Shown: positions 8,616 through 17,695, numbered from the stretch's first letter. The stretch is DNA of 64,000 nucleotides from an uncultured Lachnospiraceae bacterium (GCA_910585635.1 CAJUFE010000022.1:1-64000), one strand, 5' to 3'. Notes: generated by a model not told the origin, from the sequence alone. A program made the numbers and translations.

Positions 8616-10001
8616 TCAGATCACATGGAATTTCCTCCAGGCGCCGCTGACGAACCGGATCCAGAAGATCGCCGCCCGGATCCCCCAGTCCAGGCACATG
8701 GCCAGAGCGATGCCGATGACCCCCATGTCCAGCCAGACCGCGAAGATCACAGAGAACAGCACCCGCCCCGCCACCGTGGACAGGAGGCTGATGTACATGG
8801 TGAACTTCACATCCCCTGCTGCCCTGAGTCCATTGGACAAGGCCCCGGATAAGGGGAAGCAGAAGGCATTGAACAGGTTGTGGATCAGCACCAGCACCAC
8901 CACCAGCCCGGCCGCCTCAGCCGACAGGGCATAGCCCTTTAGCACAAAGGGCGTCACCCCAAGGATCACCCCGTTCCAGATGACCGAAGCCACAAAGGTC
9001 AGCCGCAGGAGCTTCCGCATGTAATACTCGGCCGCCTCCTTATCCCCTGCCCCCACGCACTGTCCCGTTACCGTGACAAAGGCCAGGCCCATAGCGGTCC
9101 CCATGAGAGCGGCCACGGACCAGAAGCTCTGAGCCACCCCGTTGGCGGCGATCTGTACGGTCCCGAACAAGGCGGTGATACTGCTCAAGGCCACCTTAGC
9201 CAGCTGGAACAGACCGTTCTCGATCCCGTTGGGGACCGCCACCTTTAAGATCCTGCGGATCATGGCTCTGTCCAGATGGAGGATGTGCCGCCACGCCAGC
9301 CGGACCACATTGGTCTTACAAAAGCACAGACCCGTGATGACCACGGCCGAAAATACCCTGGCGATCAGGGAGGGATAGGCCACCCCCGCCACCCCTGCGT
9401 GGAGCAGGAACACGCCGATAGCGTTCCCCACTACATTGATCCCGTTGGAGGCCAGAGAAAGATACATGGTCACCTTGGTCTTTCCCATACTCCGGTGCAT
9501 CGCCGCGCCTGCGTTATACACGGCCAGGGCCGGGTAGGAATAGGCCGAGATCCGAAGATAGGTGACGCAGGCCTCCATCACATCCGCCTCCACCTCCCCG
9601 AAGAGGAGCTTTAAAAGCTGCCGGTCAGCCGCCAGCACAAACCCGGTGATGACCAGGGAGAACAGGACCGACACCGTAAGGAGCTGCCCTGAAGACCGGT
9701 CGCCCATCTCCTGATCCCGGCTCCCGATATACTGGCTCACTACGATGGCCCCGCCTGCGGCCAGCGCCGAGAACAGGTAGAGAAAGATCGTGTTGAACAT
9801 GTTCACCAAGGAAACGCCCGAGACCGCCGCCTCCCCGGCATAGCTGACCATAAAGGTGTCTGCCACGCCCACCAGGACCGCCAGGAGCTGTTCCATGAAC
9901 AGGGGTACGATCAGCGCTTTTAGATCTCCATCAGAAAATATCCTCCGCTCTTTCGGGAGCGTCCGTTTTGGTTCGATCAGCTTTGTGATCCGCTCTCCCA
10001 T
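8616..10001 (-). CDS. MATE family efflux transporter (NorM/DinF type)
   Basis: A second MATE exporter, about 461 residues, with 12 predicted helices starting at LKALIVPLFMEQLLAVLVGVA and the family motif region DTFMVSYAGEAAVSGVSL. It is convergent with the first MATE but not a recent duplicate, because the sequences differ throughout. The ATG at 10007 touches the AAAGGAGG site, so the ATG at 10001, with 6 nt spacing, is the better start. The substrate cannot be predicted. Confidence 0.88.
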   Translation of the reverse strand: MGERITKLIEPKRTLPKERRIFSDGDLKALIVPLFMEQLLAVLVGVADTFMVSYAGEAAVSGVSLVNMFNTIFLYLFSALAAGGAIVVSQYIGSRDQEMGDRSSGQLLTVSVLFSLVITGFVLAADRQLLKLLFGEVEADVMEACVTYLRISAYSYPALAVYNAGAAMHRSMGKTKVTMYLSLASNGINVVGNAIGVFLLHAGVAGVAYPSLIARVFSAVVITGLCFCKTNVVRLAWRHILHLDRAMIRRILKVAVPNGIENGLFQLAKVALSSITALFGTVQIAANGVAQSFWSVAALMGTAMGLAFVTVTGQCVGAGDKEAAEYYMRKLLRLTFVASVIWNGVILGVTPFVLKGYALSAEAAGLVVVLVLIHNLFNAFCFPLSGALSNGLRAAGDVKFTMYISLLSTVAGRVLFSVIFAVWLDMGVIGIALAMCLDWGIRAAIFWIRFVSGAWRKFHVI

Positions 10002-10055
10002 GTCCATCCTCCTTTCTGATCTGTTCGCACCTATCGTGTATTTTTCATGTGTCGA

Positions 10056-10625
10056 TCAGAAGATGGAGATATTTTTTTCGCTCCCGAAAGCAGGCAGCAT
10101 ATTCCCATCCGAAGAATAATGATCCCACCATTTCAGTACGGATGGGAGATCGTTGTCTGCGAGTACCAACAGCTTTTCCTGTTCAAAGACCGTACAAAAG
10201 CCATGCTCAAACGACAATTTATTTGTTCCGCCAGGAAAGGTCAGCCCCCAAAAAGCTTTTTTGTTACAGAACGCCAGCTCAACGATCGGTCTCCCGATGT
10301 AGGGATGGAGCTCTTCTTTTTCCGTAAAGTCGATCCGCAGAAATTCTTTTGTCTCATCCATCCAGACATCCCATTTGGGAGCATGTTTATAAGCAGAAAA
10401 CACACCTGATAAGACCTGATCATATGCCTGTCTAAAAACCTCCTGGATGTATGTCAAGATCTCTGATAGATCTTTCGGATCGGATCTAGAGTATATCCTA
10501 TATTCTAATGTGATCCTTTCAGGACCATAGAGCAAGGGATCACAGCTTACATCAAAACTTCCTGTATCATAAAAGTCCCCTGTGGCATAACTTTCAATAT
10601 GTTCCATATCCCTATACTCCATCAT
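10056..10625 (-). CDS. Unknown 189-residue protein
   Basis: I do not recognise the family. The protein is acidic, soluble and rich in aromatic residues (KWWDHYSSDGNML near the C-terminus, HGFCTVFEQEKLLVLADND before it), with no signal peptide or membrane segment. Its start overlaps the stop of the upstream hydrolase gene by ATGA, so it is the last gene of the beta-glucoside operon as drawn. It is clearly more AT-rich than the adjacent genes, suggesting later acquisition. The style resembles small immunity-like or SUFU-like proteins, but no motif proves this. Confidence 0.7.
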   Translation of the reverse strand: MMEYRDMEHIESYATGDFYDTGSFDVSCDPLLYGPERITLEYRIYSRSDPKDLSEILTYIQEVFRQAYDQVLSGVFSAYKHAPKWDVWMDETKEFLRIDFTEKEELHPYIGRPIVELAFCNKKAFWGLTFPGGTNKLSFEHGFCTVFEQEKLLVLADNDLPSVLKWWDHYSSDGNMLPAFGSEKNISIF

Positions 10626-11440
10626 GACATTACGTCTGTCATCTCACGCCTTATATCCAGACGGTAACTTTCCCCGGGCGCCAGCACCACGACCCGCTCC
10701 GGGTTGACGATCAGGCTCTTCACCACCTCCGGGTCCCCATTGAACTCCTTCCACTCCGGGGCGTCCACACTGCCCCAGTGCCATAAGATCAAGGGCGTAT
10801 CCGGATATGCGGCCGCCATCTTTTTCACCCCTTCCAGCCCGATATGCCATCGGCTGTCCGAGATATCAAAGAGCATGGCATCCGGCCTGGGCATATGGAG
10901 CTGCTCCTCCATGAGCCGGCTGTCCCCCACGGCCCAGATGCTGCCATCGGGCGTATCCAGCCAGAAACCGCAGAAATCTTCCATCTTAAACTCTCGCGTA
11001 TGGTGCTTCGGAGACTCATTCTGCCAGGCATGGTCCGCCGGTGTCAGGGTCACGGCTACATCCCCCACCTGGAACCTCTCCCCGATATCGTGCCCGATGC
11101 CGTCTATCCCTTGTTCTCCTCTCAAAAGCCCGGCCACATAGTGAGGCCCATGGAATTCTTTTACTTTCCCCGCCAGCTTCCCGCAGGTGGCTCTGCTGTA
11201 ATGGTCGTTATCACAGTGGGTGAGGAGGACCGCGTCCACCCGGGGGACCTCCTCCTCGGTTATGGGTACCTGGATCAGCAGCGGCATGTCAAACCCGCTG
11301 AGTACCGGGTCGATCATGATCGTGGTCCCCCTGCTGTTGATCAGCGCTCCCGCATTCCCCAGCCATCTTATGACCGTGCTGTCCGATGGCGCGAAGGCCT
11401 CTTCTCCAAACGGTCTTGTTTCTGGTGCTCTTGCCTGCAT
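10622..11440 (-). CDS. Metallo-beta-lactamase fold hydrolase (UlaG-like)
   Basis: A 272-residue MBL-fold protein with the metal motif LLTHCDNDHYS (HxDxDH form), downstream ADHAW, and AVGDSRLMEE. UlaG relatives open L-ascorbate-6-phosphate lactone, but many related proteins act on other phosphosugars or lactones. The ATG at 11440 has an AAAGGAGGT site that overlaps the end of the GH1 gene 14 nt upstream, which indicates co-transcription and coupling. A role in processing a sugar lactone made from beta-glucosides is an inference from position only. Confidence 0.85.
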   Translation of the reverse strand: MQARAPETRPFGEEAFAPSDSTVIRWLGNAGALINSRGTTIMIDPVLSGFDMPLLIQVPITEEEVPRVDAVLLTHCDNDHYSRATCGKLAGKVKEFHGPHYVAGLLRGEQGIDGIGHDIGERFQVGDVAVTLTPADHAWQNESPKHHTREFKMEDFCGFWLDTPDGSIWAVGDSRLMEEQLHMPRPDAMLFDISDSRWHIGLEGVKKMAAAYPDTPLILWHWGSVDAPEWKEFNGDPEVVKSLIVNPERVVVLAPGESYRLDIRREMTDVMS

Positions 11441-11454
11441 CTGCGTTACCTCCT

Positions 11455-12915
11455 TTATCCCAGATCCTCCCCGTTGCTCTCGATCACCTTTTTATACCAG
11501 TAAAAGCTGTCCTTTTTCTTCCTCTCCAAGGTCCCCTTTCCCTGGTCATCTTTATCCACGTAGACCAGGCCGTACCGCTTCGCCATCTCCCCGGTCCCGG
11601 CGCTGACTAAGTCCGTGCAGCCCCAGACGGTGTAGCCCATCAGGTCCACGCCGTCCTCCACGGCCTCCGCCATCTGCCGGATATGCTCCCGCATGTATTC
11701 GATCCGGTACGGATCATGGATCTTCCCGTCCGCGTCTATCTGATCCTCCGCGCCCAGGCCGTTCTCCACCACCATCAGCGGGATCTGCCACCTGCCGTAA
11801 AATTCGTTCAGCAGATACCGGAGCCCCTTGGGGTCGATGGTCCAGCCCCACTGGCTCTGCTCCAGGTAGGGATTGGCCGGACCCCGCATCATATTGCCCG
11901 CCGCGATGGGGACATTGGGATCGTCGGTAGCCGTGCTGCTGGAATAATAGCTAAAGGTAAAGAAGTCCACCGTCCCTTCCCGCAGGGCCTCCTCATCTCC
12001 CGGGGCAAAGGGGACCGTGATGCCCTTTTCCTTCCACAGCCGCTTTGCAAAGGCCGGATAGGCCCCCCGCACATGGACATCCCCGCAGTAGTAGTTGGCC
12101 AGCTCCATGGTCTGCTGGCCCTTGAGCACATCATCGGGCCTACAGGTATAAGGGTAGGCGATCCGGCTCAGCAGCATGCAGCCCACCTTGTTCTCCGGAT
12201 CGATCTCGTGAGCCAGCTTGACCGCCCCGGCGCTGGCCACCAACTGATGGTGCAGGGCTGTGTAGCGCCGCTGCTCGTCGTCCCAGCTCTCGTCCAGGCC
12301 TGCCACCACGCCCACCGCGGTGTCCCTTCCCGGCGGGAGGATGCCGCCTCCCATGATGTTCCCGTAGGCACCCATCAGCAGGATATTGATCTCGTTAAAG
12401 GTCAGCCAGTAGCGCACCAGCCCCTTATACTCCGTGAACAGCGTCCTGCAGTAGTTAAGATAAAAGTCGATCAGCCTCCTGTCAGACCAGCCTCCGTAGG
12501 TCTTGGCCAAGTGATAGGGCAGCTCATAGTGGCTGATGGTCACCAGCGGCTGGATCCCGTACCGTTTGCACTCCGTGAACACGTCCCGGTAAAAGTCGAT
12601 CCCCGCCTGGCACGGCTCCTTCTCATCGCCCCTAGGGAACAGCCGGGTCCAGTTGATCGACATGCGGAAGCACTTAAACCCCATCTCCCCATAGAGGGCG
12701 ATATCCTCCTTATACCGGTGATAAAAATCCACCGCCTCATGGCTGGGATAGTGATACCCCTCCAAGATCCCGTCTGTGATATGCCTGGGGCTGGTCTTGG
12801 TCCCCCCGGTCATCACGTCCGGCACCGACAGGCCCTTGCCCCCCTCATGGATCCCTCCCTCAAACTGATTGGCCGCCGTAGCGCCGCCCCACAAAAAATC
12901 CTTTCGAAATGCCAT
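11455..12915 (-). CDS. 6-phospho-beta-glucosidase, GH1
   Basis: A 486-residue glycoside hydrolase family 1 enzyme that splits 6-phospho-beta-glucosides brought in by the PTS. The N-terminus FLWGGATAANQFEGG, the acid/base glutamate in YWLTFNEIN (about residue 176) and the nucleophile in VVENGLG (about 382) are all present, and the length is normal. It lies downstream of the PTS gene in the same direction, with the two regulators in between. The cytoplasmic location agrees with the lack of a signal peptide. Close relatives are named BglA, BglH or AscB; the exact substrate is not resolved. Confidence 0.92.
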   Translation of the reverse strand: MAFRKDFLWGGATAANQFEGGIHEGGKGLSVPDVMTGGTKTSPRHITDGILEGYHYPSHEAVDFYHRYKEDIALYGEMGFKCFRMSINWTRLFPRGDEKEPCQAGIDFYRDVFTECKRYGIQPLVTISHYELPYHLAKTYGGWSDRRLIDFYLNYCRTLFTEYKGLVRYWLTFNEINILLMGAYGNIMGGGILPPGRDTAVGVVAGLDESWDDEQRRYTALHHQLVASAGAVKLAHEIDPENKVGCMLLSRIAYPYTCRPDDVLKGQQTMELANYYCGDVHVRGAYPAFAKRLWKEKGITVPFAPGDEEALREGTVDFFTFSYYSSSTATDDPNVPIAAGNMMRGPANPYLEQSQWGWTIDPKGLRYLLNEFYGRWQIPLMVVENGLGAEDQIDADGKIHDPYRIEYMREHIRQMAEAVEDGVDLMGYTVWGCTDLVSAGTGEMAKRYGLVYVDKDDQGKGTLERKKKDSFYWYKKVIESNGEDLG

Positions 12916-12987
12916 GGTCCATACTCCTTTCCGCTCCGCATCCGGTGCGCATTTCTTTTTTATCCTTAAAGCTCCCCTCAGTCTTTC

Positions 12988-13118
12988 CTATACATAACGC
13001 TCCTCTGCGTTTTTCTATACGTGACGCTCCTCTGCGCTTTTTCTATACGCGATGCTCCTCTGCGTTCTTTCTATACGCGATGCTCCTCTGCGTTCTTTCT
13101 ATATATGATACTCCCCTC
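12988..13118 (-). repeat. Intergenic tandem repeat, 28-nt unit, about 4.7 copies
   Basis: Units begin with CTATAC at 12988, 13015, 13043 and 13071, with a final degenerate one at 13099. On the coding strand of the upstream MerR gene the unit is purine-rich (AGAACGCAGAGGAGCATC). It lies 3' of that gene and 5' of the GH1 gene. Confidence 0.88.
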
Positions 13119-13120
13119 AG

Positions 13121-13150
13121 GTGACCATTCAGATAGCCTGGACCGTTACC
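13121..13150. repeat. Dispersed palindrome (GTAACAGTTCAG family), degenerate copy
   Basis: Arms GTGACCATTCAG and CTGGACCGTTAC flank a 5-nt centre. The stop codon of the MerR gene (13146-13148) lies inside the right arm. It is related to copies at 22658, 29130, 40488 and 43657. Confidence 0.6.
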
Positions 13151-13487
13151 CCTTAAGCTCATACTGGAGATAGTCCAGCTCTCCCAAAAGCTTCTCCTTC
13201 TGATGGATCTCGTCTAAGAGCCGGGAACGCCGTTTCCCGAGCATCCGGAGCCGCCGCTCCCTGGTGATCTCACCTTCCTTTTCCAGGGAAAAAAATGTGC
13301 CGATCTCCTCATCCATAAACCCGATCTCCTGAAGGGTCATGATCCTGCCGATCCGCTCCAGGTCCTGGTCGTCATAGCTCCTCTTCCCGGTCTGGCTTTC
13401 CTCAAAAACCTTCCTCACCTGGCTTTCATAGACATCCAGCACAGCCCCTGGGATGTTATATCGTTTTCTGAGTTCCTCCGCTGTCAT
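13146..13487 (-). CDS. Short MerR-like transcriptional regulator
   Basis: A 113-residue protein with an N-terminal winged-helix-like start (MTAEELRKRYNIPGAVLDVYES), then RSYDDQDLERIGRIMTLQEIGFMDEEI, typical of MerR DNA-binding domains, and a C-terminal coiled coil of charged residues. There is no separate effector domain. The ATG at 13487 has AAAGAGGT at good spacing. It begins only 2 nt after the LysR stop, so the two regulators are co-transcribed. Upstream Met codons in the same frame fall inside the LysR gene and lack a ribosome site. Confidence 0.8.
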   Translation of the reverse strand: MTAEELRKRYNIPGAVLDVYESQVRKVFEESQTGKRSYDDQDLERIGRIMTLQEIGFMDEEIGTFFSLEKEGEITRERRLRMLGKRRSRLLDEIHQKEKLLGELDYLQYELKG

Positions 13488-13489
13488 AG

Positions 13490-14449
13490 TCACCTCTTTC
13501 CTGGCGCCTCCCCTGCGCCCTCCGGACAGATCGGCTCCTTTCCCTTTAAGGATCTGCCAGCGATCCAGTCCTCCTCTTCCCCGGCCCCCATGGCCCGCAG
13601 ATACTCGATAAATCTCCCAGTAGCCGGTGTGCACACATGGTTTTTCTTCCAGACCACCACGCACCCGGTCCTTAAGGGGGGATCGAAGGGGACAAAGACC
13701 GCGTTTTCATAGCAGTTCCCATGCTGGAAGCAGAGCACCGCACCGCCGAAATCCTCGGTCATGAGCACCGCGTTGTAGAGCAGGTTGTAGGTACCCAGGA
13801 TCGTAAGACGGTCAAACCAGTCGCCGAACCAGTTGGCCAGCTCATGCTGCACACGCTCCCGCTGGCTGATGAACAGCGGCACCTTGGCCAGGTCCTCCGG
13901 CGTGACCCCCTTCTTTCCCGCCAGGGGGGAGGCCTTATCTACCATGACCCCCCACTGCTCCTTTCGGGATATGCGGATAAATCCGTATCTGCCCACATCC
14001 ACAGGCTCGGTCAAGAGCCCGATATCGATGAGGCCCTTTTCGATCCGGTCCTTGATGTCATCCGCCGTGGCGCTATGGAGATGGAAGGTGACCCGCGGAT
14101 AGCTTTTATGGAACCGTGCTGCCGCCTTTCCCAAAAACCGCACGCTTTGGGTCTCGCCGCTGCCGATCGTGATCTCCCCTGTCAGCTCCCCTTCCTCCCT
14201 GTGGAAGTCTTTCTTTGTCTTGTCTGCCAGCTCCACCAGCTCCTGAGCCCTACGCTTAAGGAGGAGGCCGTCATCGGTCAAGAAAATGCGGTGCTTTCCC
14301 CGCTCGAACAGGCTCACCCCCAGCTCCTCCTCCAGCTGCATCAGCTGCCTGGAAAGGGTGGGCTGGGTGATGTGCAGGAGCTGGGCCGCCTTTGTGATAT
14401 TCTCCTCCCGCGCCACCATCAGATAGTATTCCAATACTCTAAGCTCCAT
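13490..14449 (-). CDS. LysR-family transcriptional regulator
   Basis: A 319-residue regulator with the LysR winged helix at the N-terminus (MELRVLEYYLMVAREENITKAAQLLHITQPTLSRQLMQ is spread over the first 40 residues) and a periplasmic-binding-type effector domain. The ATG at 14449 follows GGAGGA; longer readings upstream only translate repeat DNA. It lies inside a beta-glucoside operon between the PTS gene and the GH1 gene, not divergent from its targets as most LysR genes are. It may respond to a phosphosugar, which is an inference from context. Confidence 0.88.
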   Translation of the reverse strand: MELRVLEYYLMVAREENITKAAQLLHITQPTLSRQLMQLEEELGVSLFERGKHRIFLTDDGLLLKRRAQELVELADKTKKDFHREEGELTGEITIGSGETQSVRFLGKAAARFHKSYPRVTFHLHSATADDIKDRIEKGLIDIGLLTEPVDVGRYGFIRISRKEQWGVMVDKASPLAGKKGVTPEDLAKVPLFISQRERVQHELANWFGDWFDRLTILGTYNLLYNAVLMTEDFGGAVLCFQHGNCYENAVFVPFDPPLRTGCVVVWKKNHVCTPATGRFIEYLRAMGAGEEEDWIAGRSLKGKEPICPEGAGEAPGKR

Positions 14450-14511
14450 AGAGGGTCCTCCGTTCTGTCTCAAGATCTGCCCTGTCGCTGGCCGGTCTGC
14501 CATCACAGATC

Positions 14512-14612
14512 CATGCGCTCCACCATGGCTCCATACCACGGATCCATGCACTCCATCATGGCTCCATACACTCCACCACAGAGCCATGCTCTTCACATGG
14601 CTCCATGCTCTG
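14512..14612 (-). repeat. Imperfect intergenic repeat around CATGGCTCCAT
   Basis: CATGGCTCCAT occurs at about 14524, 14557 and 14596, with related GGATCCATGCRCTCCA blocks between them (period near 33 nt, less regular at the end). It occupies nearly all of the gap between the PTS stop and the LysR start. Confidence 0.7.
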
Positions 14613-14626
14613 CCGATCATTACAAC

Positions 14627-16636
14627 TCATCTTTCTGCCTGTATCACCGTGTCGCCCGCTCTGGCCGCTCCCTGCTTTACCAGGTCGATCTTCTTATAGT
14701 CGCCGCTGTTGGTCAGGAGCACCGCCGTCACGGTGGGATATCGCTCCCCGATCGTCTGCAGGTCAAAGTCCATGACCAACTGCCCCACAGCGATCCGATC
14801 CCCTACCGAGACCTTGGGTGCAAAGCCCTCGCCCTTCAGCTCCACCGTAACCAGGCCCACATGGATCATCACTTCCATGCCGTTATCACCCTTTAAGCCG
14901 ATGGCATGCTTTGTCTCTGCCACCAAGATCACCGTGCCGTCAAAGGGCGCATAGACCCTGCCCTCCTCCGGGCGGATCCCGCAGCCCTGCCCCAATACAC
15001 CTGCTGAGAACACGCCGTCCCCGATCTCCTCTAAGGGGATCACCTCCCCGTTCATGGGAGAGCTGAGGCTGGATATGGGACTGGCCCCAGTGTTTTCGGC
15101 TGTTGCTCCGGTGTTCCCGGCTGCTTCCCTGATGGCCCCGTCTGTAGTCTTACCCGCTGCCGTATCCTTATGGGCCGCAGCTGACGCCTTCTTATCTGTC
15201 GTCTTATCATCCTTTCCCTGCTCTGCCTTTTCCTGCCCAGCCTTTCCTTCTCCTGTCTTTGCCGCGTCCCCTACGGTCTCATATCTTAATGACAGCACAT
15301 AGGCCAGGACCCCTGTAACGACTGCGGAGATCGCCAGAGCGATGATGATATTGATAAAATAGGTCATGGTGTCGTCGCCGATGTACAGGAGCACCGCCGG
15401 GAGACCGGAGGAGCCTGTGGCGAACCGGTGGGTATGGGTGAGGCCTGCGTACAGGCCGCCGAAGCCGCCGCCGATCATAGCTGCCACCAGCGGATACTTC
15501 TTCGGAAGGTTCACACCATAGAGAGCCGGCTCCGTGATCCCCATGAGGGCCGTGACGCTGGAGGAGCCTGCCAGCTGCTTCGTCTTCCCGTCCTTTGTCC
15601 GGAAGGCCACCACCAGGCAGGCCACACCCTGGGCGATGTTCGAGCATACACAGCCGGGACCGAAGATACTGTCATAGCCAAGATCTGCCATCTGCATGAC
15701 CCCCAGAGGCGCTACGCCATTGTGGAGACCGAACATGACCATGATGGGCAGGAAGCCGCCGATCAGGAGCGCCGGAGCCCAGCTGGCATTGACACTTAAG
15801 TAATTGAAGAATACGCCTAGTCCGTCGCCCACGATACTCCCGATAGGCCCTAACAGAGACAGCGCCAGGGTCCCCATGACGAGAAATGTGAGCATGGGGA
15901 CGAACACCAGCTTCACGGCCCTGGGGATCACCCGTTCCAGCCATCTCTCCACATAAGCCTGCACCAATACCACCAGGATGATGGGGATCACGCTGGAGGT
16001 GTAGGAGGTCAGGGTGAAGGGGATCACACCGAAGAACCGGACCGGCTCTCCTGCCGTCACCAGAGCCGCCCAGTTGGGGTGGAGCATGATGGCCGCCACG
16101 CCCGCCGCCAGGATCGGGTTACATTTCAGCTTCTGGGCCTCCGATACAGCCAGGAGCAGGGGCAGGAAATAAAATACACCGTCCGCGAAAAAGTTCAGGA
16201 TGTAATAGGTCTGGGAGGTATTGGAGATCAGCTTTCCCACCACCAGAAGGGCCAGGAGAGCTTTCACCATGCCGGCCCCGGACAGGGCCGGGACGATCGG
16301 CTGGAAGGTCCCTGATACGAAATCGATGACCAGCTCCGCCAGGTTCTTCTTAGTCTCCGCCTGGGCCGCTCCCCCGCCGGTCTTAGGGGTCACCAGCTTT
16401 TCGACCTCCTCAAAGACCTCCTTCACATGGGTCCCGATCACCACCTGGAACACGCCGCCGCTGATCAGCACCTTGGCCACGCCATCCATGGCATTAAGGC
16501 TCTCCTGGTCTGCCGTCGCCTCATCCTTTAGCTGGAAGCGCAGCCTGGTCTGACAGTGATAGACGCTTAAGACATTGTCCTCGCCGCCCACCTTATCCAC
16601 GATATCCTGGGCCAGCTTTTCATACATCTTGCTCAT
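14627..16636 (-). CDS. Beta-glucoside-specific PTS enzyme EIIBCA
   Basis: A 669-residue membrane transporter that imports and phosphorylates beta-glucosides with phosphate from HPr. The EIIB domain comes first with the phospho-cysteine Cys28 in HCQTRLRF, then the multi-helix EIIC channel (about 110-460), a charged low-complexity linker (about 465-525) and the EIIA domain with its phospho-histidine near residue 590 (MIHVGL). All catalytic parts are present. The ATG at 16636 follows AAGGAGAAAG. It heads the operon with LysR, MerR and GH1. No BglG/LicT-type antiterminator gene lies nearby, and I found no matching RNA antiterminator site in the leader. Confidence 0.93.
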   Translation of the reverse strand: MSKMYEKLAQDIVDKVGGEDNVLSVYHCQTRLRFQLKDEATADQESLNAMDGVAKVLISGGVFQVVIGTHVKEVFEEVEKLVTPKTGGGAAQAETKKNLAELVIDFVSGTFQPIVPALSGAGMVKALLALLVVGKLISNTSQTYYILNFFADGVFYFLPLLLAVSEAQKLKCNPILAAGVAAIMLHPNWAALVTAGEPVRFFGVIPFTLTSYTSSVIPIILVVLVQAYVERWLERVIPRAVKLVFVPMLTFLVMGTLALSLLGPIGSIVGDGLGVFFNYLSVNASWAPALLIGGFLPIMVMFGLHNGVAPLGVMQMADLGYDSIFGPGCVCSNIAQGVACLVVAFRTKDGKTKQLAGSSSVTALMGITEPALYGVNLPKKYPLVAAMIGGGFGGLYAGLTHTHRFATGSSGLPAVLLYIGDDTMTYFINIIIALAISAVVTGVLAYVLSLRYETVGDAAKTGEGKAGQEKAEQGKDDKTTDKKASAAAHKDTAAGKTTDGAIREAAGNTGATAENTGASPISSLSSPMNGEVIPLEEIGDGVFSAGVLGQGCGIRPEEGRVYAPFDGTVILVAETKHAIGLKGDNGMEVMIHVGLVTVELKGEGFAPKVSVGDRIAVGQLVMDFDLQTIGERYPTVTAVLLTNSGDYKKIDLVKQGAARAGDTVIQAER

Positions 16637-16663
16637 GATCTTTCTCCTTTTTCTGTTTTTTAT

Positions 16664-16677
16664 CAGAAAGCTTTCTG
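16664..16677. promoter_or_regulatory. Palindrome in the PTS leader, possible operator
   Basis: CAGAAAGCTTTCTG is a perfect 14-nt palindrome between the putative PTS promoter and its start codon. It could bind the LysR or MerR protein of the operon, or be chance. Confidence 0.35.
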
Positions 16678-16714
16678 TCTTGGATGACTCTATCCTACAA
16701 GATCATGGGCAAAA

Positions 16715-16743
16715 AGTATAATGCTCTTTTTCTCTGTCTTCAG
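16715..16743 (-). promoter_or_regulatory. Putative promoter of the PTS operon
   Basis: On the minus strand, a consensus-like -10 TATACT (16715-16720) lies 17 nt from a weak -35 CTGAAG (16738-16743), about 80 nt upstream of the PTS start. The weak -35 suggests dependence on an activator. Confidence 0.45.
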
Positions 16744-16764
16744 ATACCTTTCAGGCATGGTCCG

Positions 16765-16862
16765 TCAGCCTTGCACCTCTCCGTTTGGCCGCCTTGCATG
16801 TCCTCGTTCAGCCGCTTTACATCTCCTCGTTCAGCCGCCTTGCATCCCCTCGTTCTGTCACC
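16765..16862 (-). repeat. Intergenic tandem repeat, 23-nt unit, about 4 copies
   Basis: CGTTcagccgcctTgcatctcct-like units start at 16782, 16805, 16828 and 16851, exactly 23 nt apart. On the coding strand the unit (GGCGGCTGAACGAGGAGATG) resembles the last 20 bases of the adjacent ATPase gene (GGCTGCTGCGGGAGGAGTGA), from which it may derive. Confidence 0.85.
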
Positions 16863-17606
16863 TCACTCCTCCCGCAGCAGCCTCTCCAAAAGATACGTCC
16901 GCTCATTGATGAACATCTCCGTCACCTGATAGCTCTCCGTCTCCTCGTAGGTACAGGCGTGGAGCTCCCCGTCATCAAAGGCCAGGAGCCCGGCCCCTGG
17001 CAGTCCCAAAAGGATCGGGGAATGGCTGGCGATGATGAACTGAGCCCCTTTCGCGGCCAGCTGATGGATCTTGAGCAGCAGGGACAGCTGGCTCTGAGGC
17101 GAGAGGGCCGCCTCCGGCTCATCCAAAAGGTACAGGCCTCCGGGGACGAAGTCCCCCTGGACCAGGGCCAGGAAGCTCTCCCCGTGGGAGCGCTGATGGA
17201 GGGACTTCCCTCCGTACCGGGCATAGTACGTCTCCGGCAGCTCCCCATCCCGGTAATCCTCCGCCTTGCTGGCCACGTTATAGAAGCTCTCCGCCCGCAG
17301 GAAATAGCTGCCCTTGGGCCTCCTGGGTCCCTTAGACATCTGGATCGCCTGATAGAGCTCCGAATGGGAGTCATAGGTGAAAAAGGTATAATTCCGGTTC
17401 CCACCCTCCGGGCTGAAGCCGTAGGCCACCGCGATCCCCTCCAAAAGAGTAGATTTCCCCGAGCCGTTCTCTCCCACAAAAAAGGTCACCGGCGCGGTAA
17501 AGGACAGCCACTCCAGAGACCGCAGCGCCGGGATCTGGCGCAGATAGCTGTCCTCCTCGATCGCCTCCCAATCGATCTTGATCTCCTTGATAAAATAGTC
17601 TGTCAT
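16863..17606 (-). CDS. ABC/SMC-type AAA ATPase (AAA_23-like)
   Basis: A 247-residue stand-alone ATPase with Walker A VGENGSGKST, signature ALSPQSQLSLL, Walker B LYLLDEPEAA and the switch histidine in ASHSPIL. It has no membrane domain and no long coiled coil, unlike SbcC or RecF. Such small proteins are widespread in Clostridia and of unknown function. The ATG at 17606 follows GGGAGG; the longer reading to 17705 has no ribosome site. It is divergent from the LysR gene at 17786. Confidence 0.85.
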   Translation of the reverse strand: MTDYFIKEIKIDWEAIEEDSYLRQIPALRSLEWLSFTAPVTFFVGENGSGKSTLLEGIAVAYGFSPEGGNRNYTFFTYDSHSELYQAIQMSKGPRRPKGSYFLRAESFYNVASKAEDYRDGELPETYYARYGGKSLHQRSHGESFLALVQGDFVPGGLYLLDEPEAALSPQSQLSLLLKIHQLAAKGAQFIIASHSPILLGLPGAGLLAFDDGELHACTYEETESYQVTEMFINERTYLLERLLREE

Positions 17607-17695
17607 CGTCTCTGCCTCCCTTTCCGCTGCGTACCTTTTGCAGACCCTCACTCCCATCTGTGAAAAGTGCCTCTGCACGCTGGCCATGTTCCTAT

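Noticed and set aside
11683..12969. A 428-residue frame opposite the GH1 gene
   Set aside because: Shadow of a well-supported glycosidase gene; composition is unlike real proteins.
12988..13118. The intergenic tandem repeats as CRISPR arrays
   Set aside because: Units are contiguous without unique spacers, each locus has its own unit, and no cas gene is present.
13490..14620. A longer LysR start at 14620
   Set aside because: The extra 57 residues only translate the intergenic repeat (SHGGVHGSV type), and the LysR domain begins at the ATG at 14449, which has GGAGGA.
16637..16740. A LicT/BglG-type RNA antiterminator in the PTS leader
   Set aside because: I found no sequence resembling the antiterminator RNA consensus next to a terminator, and no antiterminator gene nearby.
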